Source of the DNA: an uncultured bacterium
Lineage (GTDB): Bacteria > Patescibacteriota > Saccharimonadia > Saccharimonadales > Saccharimonadaceae
Length of the DNA: 19,437 bases
Reading direction: 5' to 3'
Assembly (NCBI GenBank): GCA_937922985.1
Contig: CALAKV010000028.1
Location: forward strand, 1-19,437
Shown here piece after piece: positions 1 through 6,552 of the stretch; positions within the stretch are counted from its first letter, which is position 1, and each line of letters begins with the position of its first letter. The notes under the pieces were generated by a model. That model did no database searches. It was not told where the DNA came from and saw only the letters and a program-made list of their open reading frames with translations. Made by a program: the position numbers and the translations under genes.

Positions 1-1094
1 TGAATACTGATGCTCAAGCTTTATATAAATCAAAGGCTGACAAGAAAATCCACCTTGGTCGTGAAACTACAAATGGTTTAGGCGCTGGTGCTGATCCGAT
101 TGTTGGTGAGAGTGCTGCTCTTGAATCTCGAGAAGAAATTCGCGAGGCTCTTGATGGCGCCGATATGGTGTTTATCGCCATTGGTGCTGGTGGTGGAACC
201 GGTTCTGGCGCTGGTCATATTGTAGCTGAAATTGCTCGTGAAATGGGAATTTTGGTTATCGGCGTTGCGACACGTCCATTTACTTTCGAAGGTGCAAAAC
301 GCAAAACTAATGCTGATTGGGCAATTGAAAAGCTCGCCGCTGCGGTTGATACGTTAATAACAATCCCAAATGATCGTCTTCTTCAAACTGTTGATAGGAA
401 TTTACCGCTTCTTGAAACTTTTAAAATTGCTGACGATGTTCTTCGGCAAGGTGTTCAGGGTATTTCCGAACTTATTACTGAGCATGGCTTAATCAACCTT
501 GACTTCGCAGATGTTAAGTCAATTATGAGCAATGCTGGTTCTGCTTTGATGGGAATTGGCCGTGCTAGTGGTGATAATCGTGCTCAAAAAGCTGCCGAAC
601 AAGCTATTGAAAGCCCAATGATTGAGGTTTCTATTGATGGTGCGCGTGGTGTTCTATTCAATGTTGCTGGTGGTTATGATATGAGTATGAGCGAGATTCA
701 AGAGGCAGCTGAGATTATTACTGGTGCTGTTGCTCCAGATGCGAATATTATTTTCGGTGCAACACTTAAACCTGAGCTTGAAGATGAATTGATTATCACA
801 GTTGTTGCAACTGGTTTTGACCGTGATTATAATGAACCTGTAATAAATTCGCTCGAAAGTGCTGTTTCGAAAACTTTTAATCTTGAAGATGAACATACTG
901 AAGCGCAAGAAATCAACCATACAATTTCGAACGCAATTGATACGGAATTAAATAATGAAGAAAAAACTTCAGCCGAAGATTTTGCTAGTGATATCGAAAC
1001 TAAAAATATCTGGGCTCAAGATGAAGAAGAAAAGGACGAAAGCGATATTCCTGCATTTTTGCGACGCCGAAAACGTAATAAAAAGGAAGATTAA
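1..1094 (+). CDS. ftsZ: Cell division protein FtsZ, 5'-truncated by the window edge
   Basis: FtsZ is the tubulin-like GTPase that forms the cytoplasmic division ring. The reading frame is open from base 3, so the gene starts upstream of the window; about 363 codons are present. Near the start there is a TTNGLGAGADP stretch, followed by the tubulin signature GAGGGTGSGAG, whose glycines bind GTP phosphates. The NADWAIEKL and NLPLLETFKIAD regions and the C-terminal polymerisation domain (GFD near the end of the fold) follow. After an acidic, variable linker, the protein ends with DIPAFLRRRKRNKKED. This matches the conserved C-terminal peptide (consensus like D-[IV]-P-[AT]-F-[LI]-R) that docks FtsA/SepF-type tethers. 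The TAA stop shares its last A with the nrdR ATG (TAATG), indicating translational coupling. TTCGAA words occur in the gene, as in the other core genes. The identification is secure; only the N-terminus is missing. Confidence 0.97.
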   Translation, partial: NTDAQALYKSKADKKIHLGRETTNGLGAGADPIVGESAALESREEIREALDGADMVFIAIGAGGGTGSGAGHIVAEIAREMGILVIGVATRPFTFEGAKRKTNADWAIEKLAAAVDTLITIPNDRLLQTVDRNLPLLETFKIADDVLRQGVQGISELITEHGLINLDFADVKSIMSNAGSALMGIGRASGDNRAQKAAEQAIESPMIEVSIDGARGVLFNVAGGYDMSMSEIQEAAEIITGAVAPDANIIFGATLKPELEDELIITVVATGFDRDYNEPVINSLESAVSKTFNLEDEHTEAQEINHTISNAIDTELNNEEKTSAEDFASDIETKNIWAQDEEEKDESDIPAFLRRRKRNKKED

Positions 1095-1549
1095 TGGAAT
1101 TTAATCTTGACGAAACAAAAGTTTTGGAAAGTAGAATGTCAGTTGACGGTCAATCTGTGCGCCGCCGCCGAGTTGCGCCAGATGGCACTCGTTTTACCAC
1201 CTATGAGCGGATCGAAAAACCACGAATTGTTGTGATGAAGTCGCATGGTGGTCGCGAGGATTTTAGCCGTGAAAAGCTTAAAAGTTCAATTATCCGTTCA
1301 ATTGGTAAGTTCATTTCTGACCTTCAAGTTGAAGAAATTATTAATCGTGTCGAGAATGAACTTCTTCAAAAATCAAGTAAAGTTTCTTCGCACCAGATTG
1401 GTGAGACGGTTCTTTCGGTCTTGTTTGAAATGAACAAGGTTGCGTATATTCGTTTTGCGAGTGTTTTTAATGGTTTTGAAACAGTTGAAGATTTCGAAGA
1501 CATTTTAGCAAAAGTTAGAGGTGAAAATGAGAATTGTAGTAGTTTATAA
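1094..1549 (+). CDS. nrdR: NrdR-like transcriptional repressor lacking zinc-ribbon cysteines
   Basis: NrdR represses ribonucleotide reductase genes in response to ATP/dATP. The 151-aa length is normal. The DNA-binding half is recognisable by SRMSVDGQSVRRRR followed by RFTTYERIEKPR (residues 13-45), the standard NrdR signature. The ATP-cone domain (about 47-135) contains REDFSREKLKSSI and the hallmark KVAYIRFASVF. The oddity is in the zinc ribbon. NrdR proteins normally begin M-x-C-P-x-C and have a second C-x-x-C just after RRRR. Here the start is MEFNLDETKVLESR and the second pair is replaced by VAPDG. The only cysteine lies in the last five residues. The start overlaps the ftsZ stop by one base, so no longer N-terminus is available. 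The TAA stop lies inside the next gene. The family call is firm; whether it still binds NrdR boxes is unknown. Confidence 0.92.
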   Translation: MEFNLDETKVLESRMSVDGQSVRRRRVAPDGTRFTTYERIEKPRIVVMKSHGGREDFSREKLKSSIIRSIGKFISDLQVEEIINRVENELLQKSSKVSSHQIGETVLSVLFEMNKVAYIRFASVFNGFETVEDFEDILAKVRGENENCSSL

Positions 1550-1787
1550 AGATGTTAGCGATCATGGCCGTGAAGTTCGAGAATATGTTGACGATTTTAA
1601 AAGGCAAACTGGGCTCGAAATTGAGCAAATAAACCCAGATGACAGTAGGAATCAATTTTTCTTGCAAGCTTATGATATTGTTGAATATCCGACAATCTTA
1701 GCAATCACCGACGATGGCCGCCTTTTGCAGATGTGGCGTGGGCGACCATTGCCGCTAATTGATGAAGTTGTATATTATAGGCGATAA
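1527..1787 (+). CDS. Small thioredoxin-fold protein without a CxxC motif
   Basis: This 86-residue protein has the outline of a thioredoxin/glutaredoxin fold. It has a hydrophobic first strand (RIVVVYK), a helix, a second strand (EIEQINPDD), a YDIVEYPTILAI segment in which the Pro occupies the cis-proline position, and a final strand and helix (GRLLQMWRGRPLPLIDEV). It contains no cysteine, so a classical disulphide oxidoreductase role is excluded; it may be a structural or binding derivative. I chose the ATG at 1527 because AGAGG (1516-1520) lies 6 nt upstream. A GTG at 1521 is in frame but would leave no Shine-Dalgarno spacing. The gene overlaps the 3' end of nrdR by 23 bases in another frame, so it is the third member of the ftsZ-nrdR operon. 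Its function is unknown; a link to division or nucleotide metabolism is suggested only by position. Confidence 0.75.
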   Translation: MRIVVVYKDVSDHGREVREYVDDFKRQTGLEIEQINPDDSRNQFFLQAYDIVEYPTILAITDDGRLLQMWRGRPLPLIDEVVYYRR

Positions 1788-1860
1788 GTTATTGGAAATT
1801 TGGCGTGTTTTTTATTTATTATTCTTGAGGTTGTAATGGCATTTATTCTCCTATTATTTA

Positions 1861-2043
1861 TTAAAACAAGACTGTCTCTTTAATCCAGAGTTGCTCATAG
1901 TCTTCATGCTGAGATGCTAATTCCTTAGAAATTCTAATCATTTCATCTAGACGCTCAACTTCATCTGGAATATCGAATTTATCTAAAACCTTGAAGAAAT
2001 ATTTGTTATTGATTCTGTATTTCATTATTGTGACTGTTTTCAT
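1861..2043 (-). CDS. Hypothetical 60-aa protein, second gene of a small minus-strand pair
   Basis: I do not recognise this protein. It starts with a short basic/hydrophobic segment (MKTVTIMKYRINNKYF) and continues as an acidic, probably helical stretch (DKFDIPDEVERLDEMIRI, HEDYEQLW). It has no cysteines, signal peptide or membrane span. The ATG at 2043 is supported by a strong ribosome-binding site, GGAGG, six to seven bases upstream on the minus strand, and that site lies inside the upstream gene. The start overlaps the upstream 78-aa gene by 38 bases in a different frame, so the two are translated from one mRNA. The gene contains no TTCGAA word, unlike many neighbouring core genes. A two-gene toxin-antitoxin arrangement was considered, but no known family is visible. 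Confidence 0.6.
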   Translation of the reverse strand: MKTVTIMKYRINNKYFFKVLDKFDIPDEVERLDEMIRISKELASQHEDYEQLWIKETVLF

Positions 2044-2242
2044 AATCCTCCACCATTTTTACTATTTCTAAGTAAGAAAGTTTGCATATGTTTTCTTCTC
2101 GCTCACCTATGGTTTCTCCTTCCACGAGTTCGATGATAATATCGTAAGCTCGTCGCTTGTATGCTATTAGTCTATCGTATTCTTCTTTTGGAAGTTCCCA
2201 TTCGTTATCTTGAGCTATTTCGTATAGGGTTCGTTTTCTCAT
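2006..2242 (-). CDS. Hypothetical 78-aa protein, first gene of a small minus-strand pair
   Basis: This protein is not recognised. It is a charged, mostly helical soluble protein (MRKRTLYEIAQDNEW, EEYDRLIAYKRRAYDII, LSYLEIVKMVEDYENS). The start at 2242 has GGAG eight bases upstream and an extended -10 box (TGATATAAT) at 2265-2273 on the minus strand, so it is likely to be transcribed as the first gene of the pair. It overlaps the downstream 60-aa gene by 38 bases. It uses AGA and ATA codons, as the nearby nuclease gene does, while the core genes favour CGN and ATT/ATC; this hints at an accessory origin. It lies back to back with the T-box promoter of the ileS operon. Function is unknown. Confidence 0.6.
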   Translation of the reverse strand: MRKRTLYEIAQDNEWELPKEEYDRLIAYKRRAYDIIIELVEGETIGEREENICKLSYLEIVKMVEDYENSHNNEIQNQ

Positions 2243-2264
2243 ATTTTACTCCATCTATGTATTC

Positions 2265-2273
2265 ATTATATCA
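2265..2273 (-). promoter_or_regulatory. Extended -10 promoter for the small minus-strand gene pair
   Basis: On the minus strand the sequence reads TGATATAAT, a perfect -10 hexamer with the TGn extension, 22 bases upstream of the 78-aa gene's ATG. No convincing -35 box is seen at 17 bp. It fires away from the T-box promoter at 2309-2337. Confidence 0.55.
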
Positions 2274-2308
2274 TATTTTAAATTATTAAGGGAAAAACAC
2301 TTAAAAGC

Positions 2309-2337
2309 TTGAAAATATCTTTAAATTTTGATAAAAT
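2309..2337 (+). promoter_or_regulatory. Promoter of the T-box-nuclease-ileS operon
   Basis: TTGAAA (2309-2314), a 17-bp spacer and TAAAAT (2332-2337), with TGA immediately before the hexamer (extended -10). Transcription would start near 2344, leaving a leader of about 215 nt before the first gene, which holds the T-box. Confidence 0.8.
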
Positions 2338-2344
2338 AAAATCA

Positions 2345-2540
2345 TAAAAGCGTTTTATTTTGATGAATGAGCGGCTATCAACCGCGAAGCTCCCAGAAGA
2401 AAGGTTTCGAAAGCTGATTAGAACTGGGCGGGCAAGCTCCGTAAAAGCTAAAATTAAGAGCTAAAAGAATCACTTCTTTTGGAATCGAGATGGTATCGCC
2501 GAGTTTGCTTGGTTCTCGAATTCGAAAGAGGTGATTTTTA
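2345..2540 (+). ncRNA. Ultrashort T-box riboswitch, isoleucine-specific (specifier ATC)
   Basis: This leader senses uncharged tRNA-Ile. The short Stem I is GCGG (2371-2374) and CCGC (2382-2385) closing the loop CTATCAA, with specifier ATC at 2377-2379, i.e. the specifier is in a terminal loop as in actinobacterial class II ileS leaders. A Stem II helix pairs CCCAG (2392-2396) with CTGGG (2424-2428). Stem III pairs 2461-2469 with 2474-2482. The T-box bulge TGGTATC (2491-2497, consensus TGGNACC) is flanked by helix A1 TCGAGA/TCTCGA (2485-2490/2514-2519) and helix A2 GCCGAG/CTTGGT (2498-2503/2508-2513, two wobble pairs). A competing 12-bp stem, 2468-2479 with 2525-2536, is followed by TTTTT and would act as terminator or sequestrator. 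It precedes a nuclease gene and ileS. All helices were read by eye; the family call is strong and the exact switching mode is inferred. Confidence 0.88.
2468..2539 (+). terminator. Attenuator hairpin of the T-box leader
   Basis: AATCACTTCTTT (2468-2479) can pair with AAAGAGGTGATT (2525-2536) over 12 bp with one G-T wobble, followed by a U-run (2535-2539). The 5' arm overlaps Stem III (2461-2482), so the two structures are mutually exclusive. The downstream arm contains GAGGTG, but no start codon lies at a suitable distance, so transcription attenuation is more likely than translational masking. Confidence 0.6.
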
Positions 2541-2559
2541 ATTTAGGATAGGGGAAAAC

Positions 2560-3489
2560 ATGATTTATAGATTGAATAATGAAAAATTAACAGCTATCAA
2601 ACAAGAGAATGTTTCTCAGAAATATCTTGAGAAAGATATTCAAAAAATGACTGAATATAACCTTGAAGAGGTTTTCGGGTTAAGATTTATAGAAACAGAG
2701 TTTGCTGTTGACAATTTACGGATAGACACTTTGGCGTTTGATGATGAGAGCAATAGTTTTGTAATCATTGAATATAAAAAAATTAAAAGTGACTCTGTTG
2801 CAGATCAAGGTCTGGCTTACTTATCGTTGATGCTGAAAAATAAAGAAGCTTTTATTTTAAAATTTATTGAGAAAAACGGAGGAGGAATACCAGAAATTGA
2901 TTGGTCTCAGTCGCGTGTAATTCTTATTTCTCCAAAATTCACTGAATACCAGCTTAGGGCAAGTGAATATACTACCGAAAATTTCCCAGTCGAGTTATAT
3001 GAGTTTAGAAAATATGGTGATATAGTAGAGTACTCGCAAAAGGGTATGAAAAAGGGAAGAGATCAAAAAAATCGAGTAAGTATAACGAATAATAGTAAAG
3101 ATGAAAAAGCCGTACTTAAGGAAATTATTCACTATAGTGAAGATGAGTTGGTGTCTAGAGGTTCGGATTTTATTCAGGAGTTTTATTGGGAATTAAAAGA
3201 TTTTGCTGAGAATATTAGCCCAGAAATTCAACCAGAGGTAAAGAAGATGTATTTGGCTTTCAAAATGAGAAAGAAAAATATTTTTAGTATTGTTGTTAAG
3301 AAAAACTCTTTAGATTTGAATCTTAATATTGAACGTTCTGACTTTGATCCAAAAAAATATTCCGATATTGAAGATGTCTCAGCGAAAGGTCATTGGGCTA
3401 CCGGTGATTATCAAATGAAAATAGATAATATTGATCAATTAGAAACCGCAAAAGAAATGATGAAACTAAGCTATAAAGTAAATTCATAG
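2560..3489 (+). CDS. PD-(D/E)XK nuclease-like protein with C-terminal DUF5655 domain
   Basis: This 309-aa protein has two parts. Residues about 20-110 match the nuclease-like domain commonly found with DUF5655: KDIQKMTEYNLEEVFGLRF, then RIDTLAFD (catalytic Asp), IIEYKK (E-x-K) and the conserved DQG. These are the core residues of a PD-(D/E)XK fold. Residues about 190-305 are the DUF5655 domain, ending with DVSAKGHWATGDYQMKI and a final LSYK. Substrate and biological role are not established; a DNA nuclease role in defence or repair is only inference. The ATG at 2560 has AGGGG (2550-2554) five bases upstream. It is the first gene after the Ile T-box, and its TAG stop overlaps the ribosome-binding site of ileS, so the two are co-transcribed. 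AGA and ATA codons are frequent and TTCGAA is absent, which suggests the gene was inserted between the riboswitch and ileS. Confidence 0.82.
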   Translation: MIYRLNNEKLTAIKQENVSQKYLEKDIQKMTEYNLEEVFGLRFIETEFAVDNLRIDTLAFDDESNSFVIIEYKKIKSDSVADQGLAYLSLMLKNKEAFILKFIEKNGGGIPEIDWSQSRVILISPKFTEYQLRASEYTTENFPVELYEFRKYGDIVEYSQKGMKKGRDQKNRVSITNNSKDEKAVLKEIIHYSEDELVSRGSDFIQEFYWELKDFAENISPEIQPEVKKMYLAFKMRKKNIFSIVVKKNSLDLNLNIERSDFDPKKYSDIEDVSAKGHWATGDYQMKIDNIDQLETAKEMMKLSYKVNS

Positions 3490-3497
3490 GAGGAAGA

Positions 3498-6464
3498 ATG
3501 AAATTTCAAGCAAATTCAAGAAGACGAGCAAAAGAATACGAAGCCGATGTTTTGGCGCGCTGGAAAGCAGAAAAAACTTTCGAGCAATCAATCGAAAACC
3601 GTAGCAAAGATAACACTTTTGTGTTTTATGACGGACCTCCATTTATTACAGGTGTGCCGCACCACGGAACACTCCTTAGCTCAATCGTAAAAGATGCTGT
3701 TCCGCGTTATCAAACAATGCTTGGCAAAAGAGTTGAGCGTCGTTGGGGTTGGGATACGCACGGTTTGCCAGCCGAAAACTTTGTAGAAAAAAAGCTCGGT
3801 ATCACTTCTCGGCACGAAGTTGGTGAAAAAATTTCGCTTGCCGAATATATCACAACTGCGCGCGAAAGCATGGTTTCGAATGCGGCGCTTTGGGAGAATA
3901 CGATTGATCGCATTGGTCGTTGGGTTGAATTTAAAAATGCCTACAAAACGATGGATAAAGATTTTATGGAGTCTGTTTGGTGGGCGTTTAAAACTCTTTA
4001 CGAAAAAGGTAAAATTTATGAAGGCGAACGTGTTTTGATGTATGATACGGCATGGGCAACTCCACTTTCGAAAAGTGAAGTCACAATGGATAACGACGCC
4101 TATAAAACTGTGACCGACCCAAGCGTTTTTGTGAAGTTTTGGCTGAAAGATTTCGAAGATGCAGAAGGTTCGAAAGATAAAACTGCAATGATCGCTTGGA
4201 CAACAACTCCTTGGACTTTACCGGCAAATATGGGGTTATTCGTTAATCCTGAAATCACCTACGTAAAAGTAAAAGTTGGCGATGAATTCTTCATTTTGGC
4301 AAAAGATTTACTCGAAAAAGTTTTTGTTGATGAGAGAAAGCAACCGATTCCTTTCGAAATTGTTAATTTGATTGATGGCGCAGATTTGATTGGTTTGAGC
4401 TACGAACCACTTTTCGAAGATTCGAAATATTCTGGCGAAGGTGAAGAGAATGCTTATAAAGTTTGGGGTGCAGATTATGTTTCTCTTGAAAGCGGAACGG
4501 GAATTGTTCATTCCGCGCCAGCTTATGGTGAAGAAGACTTCAACTTTGGTAAAAAATATGGAATTCCAGTTTTCCACGTTTTAGACGAATATGGAAAATA
4601 TTTGAACGGTGAATTTGCCGGAAAAGATGTTTGGGAATTCAACAAGCCGCTTGCTAAAATCTTGAAAGAGCGTGGTGTAGTTTGGAAAATTGATTACATT
4701 CGTCACGAATATCCGCACAATCCGCGCACTGGCCAGCGATTGATGTATCGTGCACACCCAAGCTGGTTCTTTGATATTCAAGGTCAAACAGAATTAATGC
4801 TCGAGCAAAATGAAAACATCAATTGGTTCCCAGCGCACTTGAAGCACGGTCGTTTCGAAAAAAATCTTGAAGCTGCGCCAGATTGGAATCTATCGCGCGA
4901 TCGTTTTTGGGCAACTGCAATGCCGGTTTGGAAATCTGAAAGTGGCAAGATTCGCGTGGTTGGTTCTTATGCTGAACTTAAAGAATTGAGTGGCGTGGAA
5001 CTTGAAGATTATCACCGACCTTGGGTTGATGAAATTACTTTCGAAATTGATGGTGAAAAATACACTCGAATTGATAAAGTTCTTGACTGTTGGTTCGAAA
5101 GTGGCTCAATGCCATTTGCACAATTCCATTATCCTTTCGAAAATAAAGAGAAGTTCGAAAAGAATTTCCCTGGCGACTTTATTGTTGAATATATTGGTCA
5201 GGTTCGTGCGTGGTTCTATTATGTTCACGCTGTAAATACTGCTTTGTTTGGTAAGAACGCCTTCAAAAACGTGATTACAACCGGTGTTGTTGCAGGAAAT
5301 GATGGCCGAAAAATGAGTAAATCTCTTGGCAATTATACCGATCCTAACGAACTAATGGACCAATATTCAGCCGACAGTTTGCGATTCTTGTTGCTAACGA
5401 GCCCACTTTTGAATGGTGAAGATTTTGCACTTCACGACAAAGATGTTTCGGATGTTGCGCGCAAGCTTTCAATGATTTGGAATATGTATGATTTCTTCAC
5501 AATGTATGCAAGTGTCGATGGTTGGGAATTTAACGGCGAACTCAAAGATCCTTCAAAAGATCTTGAAAATCCACTTGATAAATGGATTGTGAGCCGCGTT
5601 CACGAACTTCGAAACGAAATTACTGAAAATATGAATGTTTATAATATTCCGCGCGCACTTGAAGGTGTTTTGCCGTTCCTAGATGATGCTTCGAACTGGT
5701 TTGTGCGCCGTTCGCGCCGTCGTTTCTGGAAGAGTGAAAATGGTGCTGATAAACTTCAAGCCTATCAAACGCTCCATTATATTTTGAGCTATCTTGCACT
5801 GATTCTTGCGCCATTTGTGCCTTTCTTGGCGGAAGAACTTTGGGATAAAATGGTTGGTGATGGCTCGGTTCATTTGAAAGATTGGCCAGAAGCTGGCGAG
5901 ATTGATGGAAAAGTTTTGTCTGAAATGGATGCAACTCGAAAGATTATTAGCATGGGTATGATGCAGCGAATGCAAGATGACGAGTTTGGCAAGATTAAAA
6001 TACGCCAACCTTTGCCTTATGTTGAGATACTAATGCATTCAGGAGATAATCTTAACACAACATATCAAGATATGATAAAAGAAGAACTAAATGTAAAGGA
6101 AGTAAAAGCATTTGATGGTAATCTTCAAACTCCTATGTATTCTATAATTACACCTTCTTATACTATCTATGTGCGATTAAATAAAACCGTTACTCCTGAA
6201 CTCCGCGCGGAAGGCTTAATGCGTGAGATTATTCGCCACATTCAAGCTGCGCGCAAAAAAGCTGGCTTAAACGTTGATGATCGAATTGAACTTAACTTTA
6301 CATCTGAAAATGCTGAAGTTCTTGACGCGTTCAAGAAATTTGAACAAGAAATTTCGAAAGAAGTTTTGGCTAAAAATGCTGAAATTTCAGAAGATGAACT
6401 TGATTTTGTTCAGATTGTAAAAGTTGAAGGTTCAGAAGTAAAAATTTCACTCAAAAAAGCTTAA
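3498..6464 (+). CDS. ileS: Isoleucyl-tRNA synthetase, eukaryote-like type 2
   Basis: This enzyme charges tRNA-Ile with isoleucine using ATP and edits valine. At 988 aa it fits IleRS. The N-terminal catalytic motif is DGPPFITGVPHHGTLL; the HIGH tetrapeptide is HHGT at residues 55-58, whereas type 2 enzymes usually have HYGH. GWDTHGLP follows. The CP1 editing domain has TTPWTLPAN and GTGIVHSAPAYGEEDF. The second signature, KMSKS, is at 605-609. An anticodon-binding helical domain (WFVRRSRRRFW) and C-terminal domain follow. The sequence style resembles eukaryotic and mupirocin-resistant IleRS2 enzymes. AGGAGG (3488-3493) overlaps the upstream stop codon and sits four bases before the ATG. Expression should depend on the T-box more than 1 kb upstream. 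A patch at about 5998-6180 has ATA codons not seen in the rest of the gene. Confidence 0.97.
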   Translation: MKFQANSRRRAKEYEADVLARWKAEKTFEQSIENRSKDNTFVFYDGPPFITGVPHHGTLLSSIVKDAVPRYQTMLGKRVERRWGWDTHGLPAENFVEKKLGITSRHEVGEKISLAEYITTARESMVSNAALWENTIDRIGRWVEFKNAYKTMDKDFMESVWWAFKTLYEKGKIYEGERVLMYDTAWATPLSKSEVTMDNDAYKTVTDPSVFVKFWLKDFEDAEGSKDKTAMIAWTTTPWTLPANMGLFVNPEITYVKVKVGDEFFILAKDLLEKVFVDERKQPIPFEIVNLIDGADLIGLSYEPLFEDSKYSGEGEENAYKVWGADYVSLESGTGIVHSAPAYGEEDFNFGKKYGIPVFHVLDEYGKYLNGEFAGKDVWEFNKPLAKILKERGVVWKIDYIRHEYPHNPRTGQRLMYRAHPSWFFDIQGQTELMLEQNENINWFPAHLKHGRFEKNLEAAPDWNLSRDRFWATAMPVWKSESGKIRVVGSYAELKELSGVELEDYHRPWVDEITFEIDGEKYTRIDKVLDCWFESGSMPFAQFHYPFENKEKFEKNFPGDFIVEYIGQVRAWFYYVHAVNTALFGKNAFKNVITTGVVAGNDGRKMSKSLGNYTDPNELMDQYSADSLRFLLLTSPLLNGEDFALHDKDVSDVARKLSMIWNMYDFFTMYASVDGWEFNGELKDPSKDLENPLDKWIVSRVHELRNEITENMNVYNIPRALEGVLPFLDDASNWFVRRSRRRFWKSENGADKLQAYQTLHYILSYLALILAPFVPFLAEELWDKMVGDGSVHLKDWPEAGEIDGKVLSEMDATRKIISMGMMQRMQDDEFGKIKIRQPLPYVEILMHSGDNLNTTYQDMIKEELNVKEVKAFDGNLQTPMYSIITPSYTIYVRLNKTVTPELRAEGLMREIIRHIQAARKKAGLNVDDRIELNFTSENAEVLDAFKKFEQEISKEVLAKNAEISEDELDFVQIVKVEGSEVKISLKKA

Positions 6465-6472
6465 CCAAAATA

Positions 6473-6501
6473 TTGACAATTAAAATAACTTATGCTATAA
6501 T
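6473..6501 (+). promoter_or_regulatory. Consensus extended -10 promoter for the 158-aa gene
   Basis: TTGACA (6473-6478), 17-bp spacer, TATAAT (6496-6501) with TGC in front. Both hexamers are perfect consensus, making this the strongest-looking promoter in the window. The -10 box begins exactly where the loop of the inverted repeat 6482-6519 begins. Confidence 0.88.
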
Positions 6502-6521
6502 ACGAGCATAAGTTATTTTTT
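6482..6521 (+). terminator. 14-bp inverted repeat with T-run: ileS terminator and/or operator
   Basis: AAAATAACTTATGC (6482-6495) is a perfect complement of 6506-6519, with a 10-base loop that contains the -10 box TATAAT. The second arm runs into TTTTTT (6516-6521), so as RNA it can terminate ileS transcription, although the stem has only three G-C pairs. As DNA, the palindrome surrounds the -10 box and start site, so it could equally be a repressor operator for the 158-aa gene. Confidence 0.7.
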
Positions 6522-6552
6522 AAACAAAAACATAAAAAATCAAAAGGCAAAA

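Noticed and set aside
1788..1860. Terminator after the ftsZ operon
   Set aside because: There are T-runs, but no stem that I can support.
1861..2242. Toxin-antitoxin system
   Set aside because: The arrangement fits loosely, but neither protein shows a known toxin or antitoxin motif.
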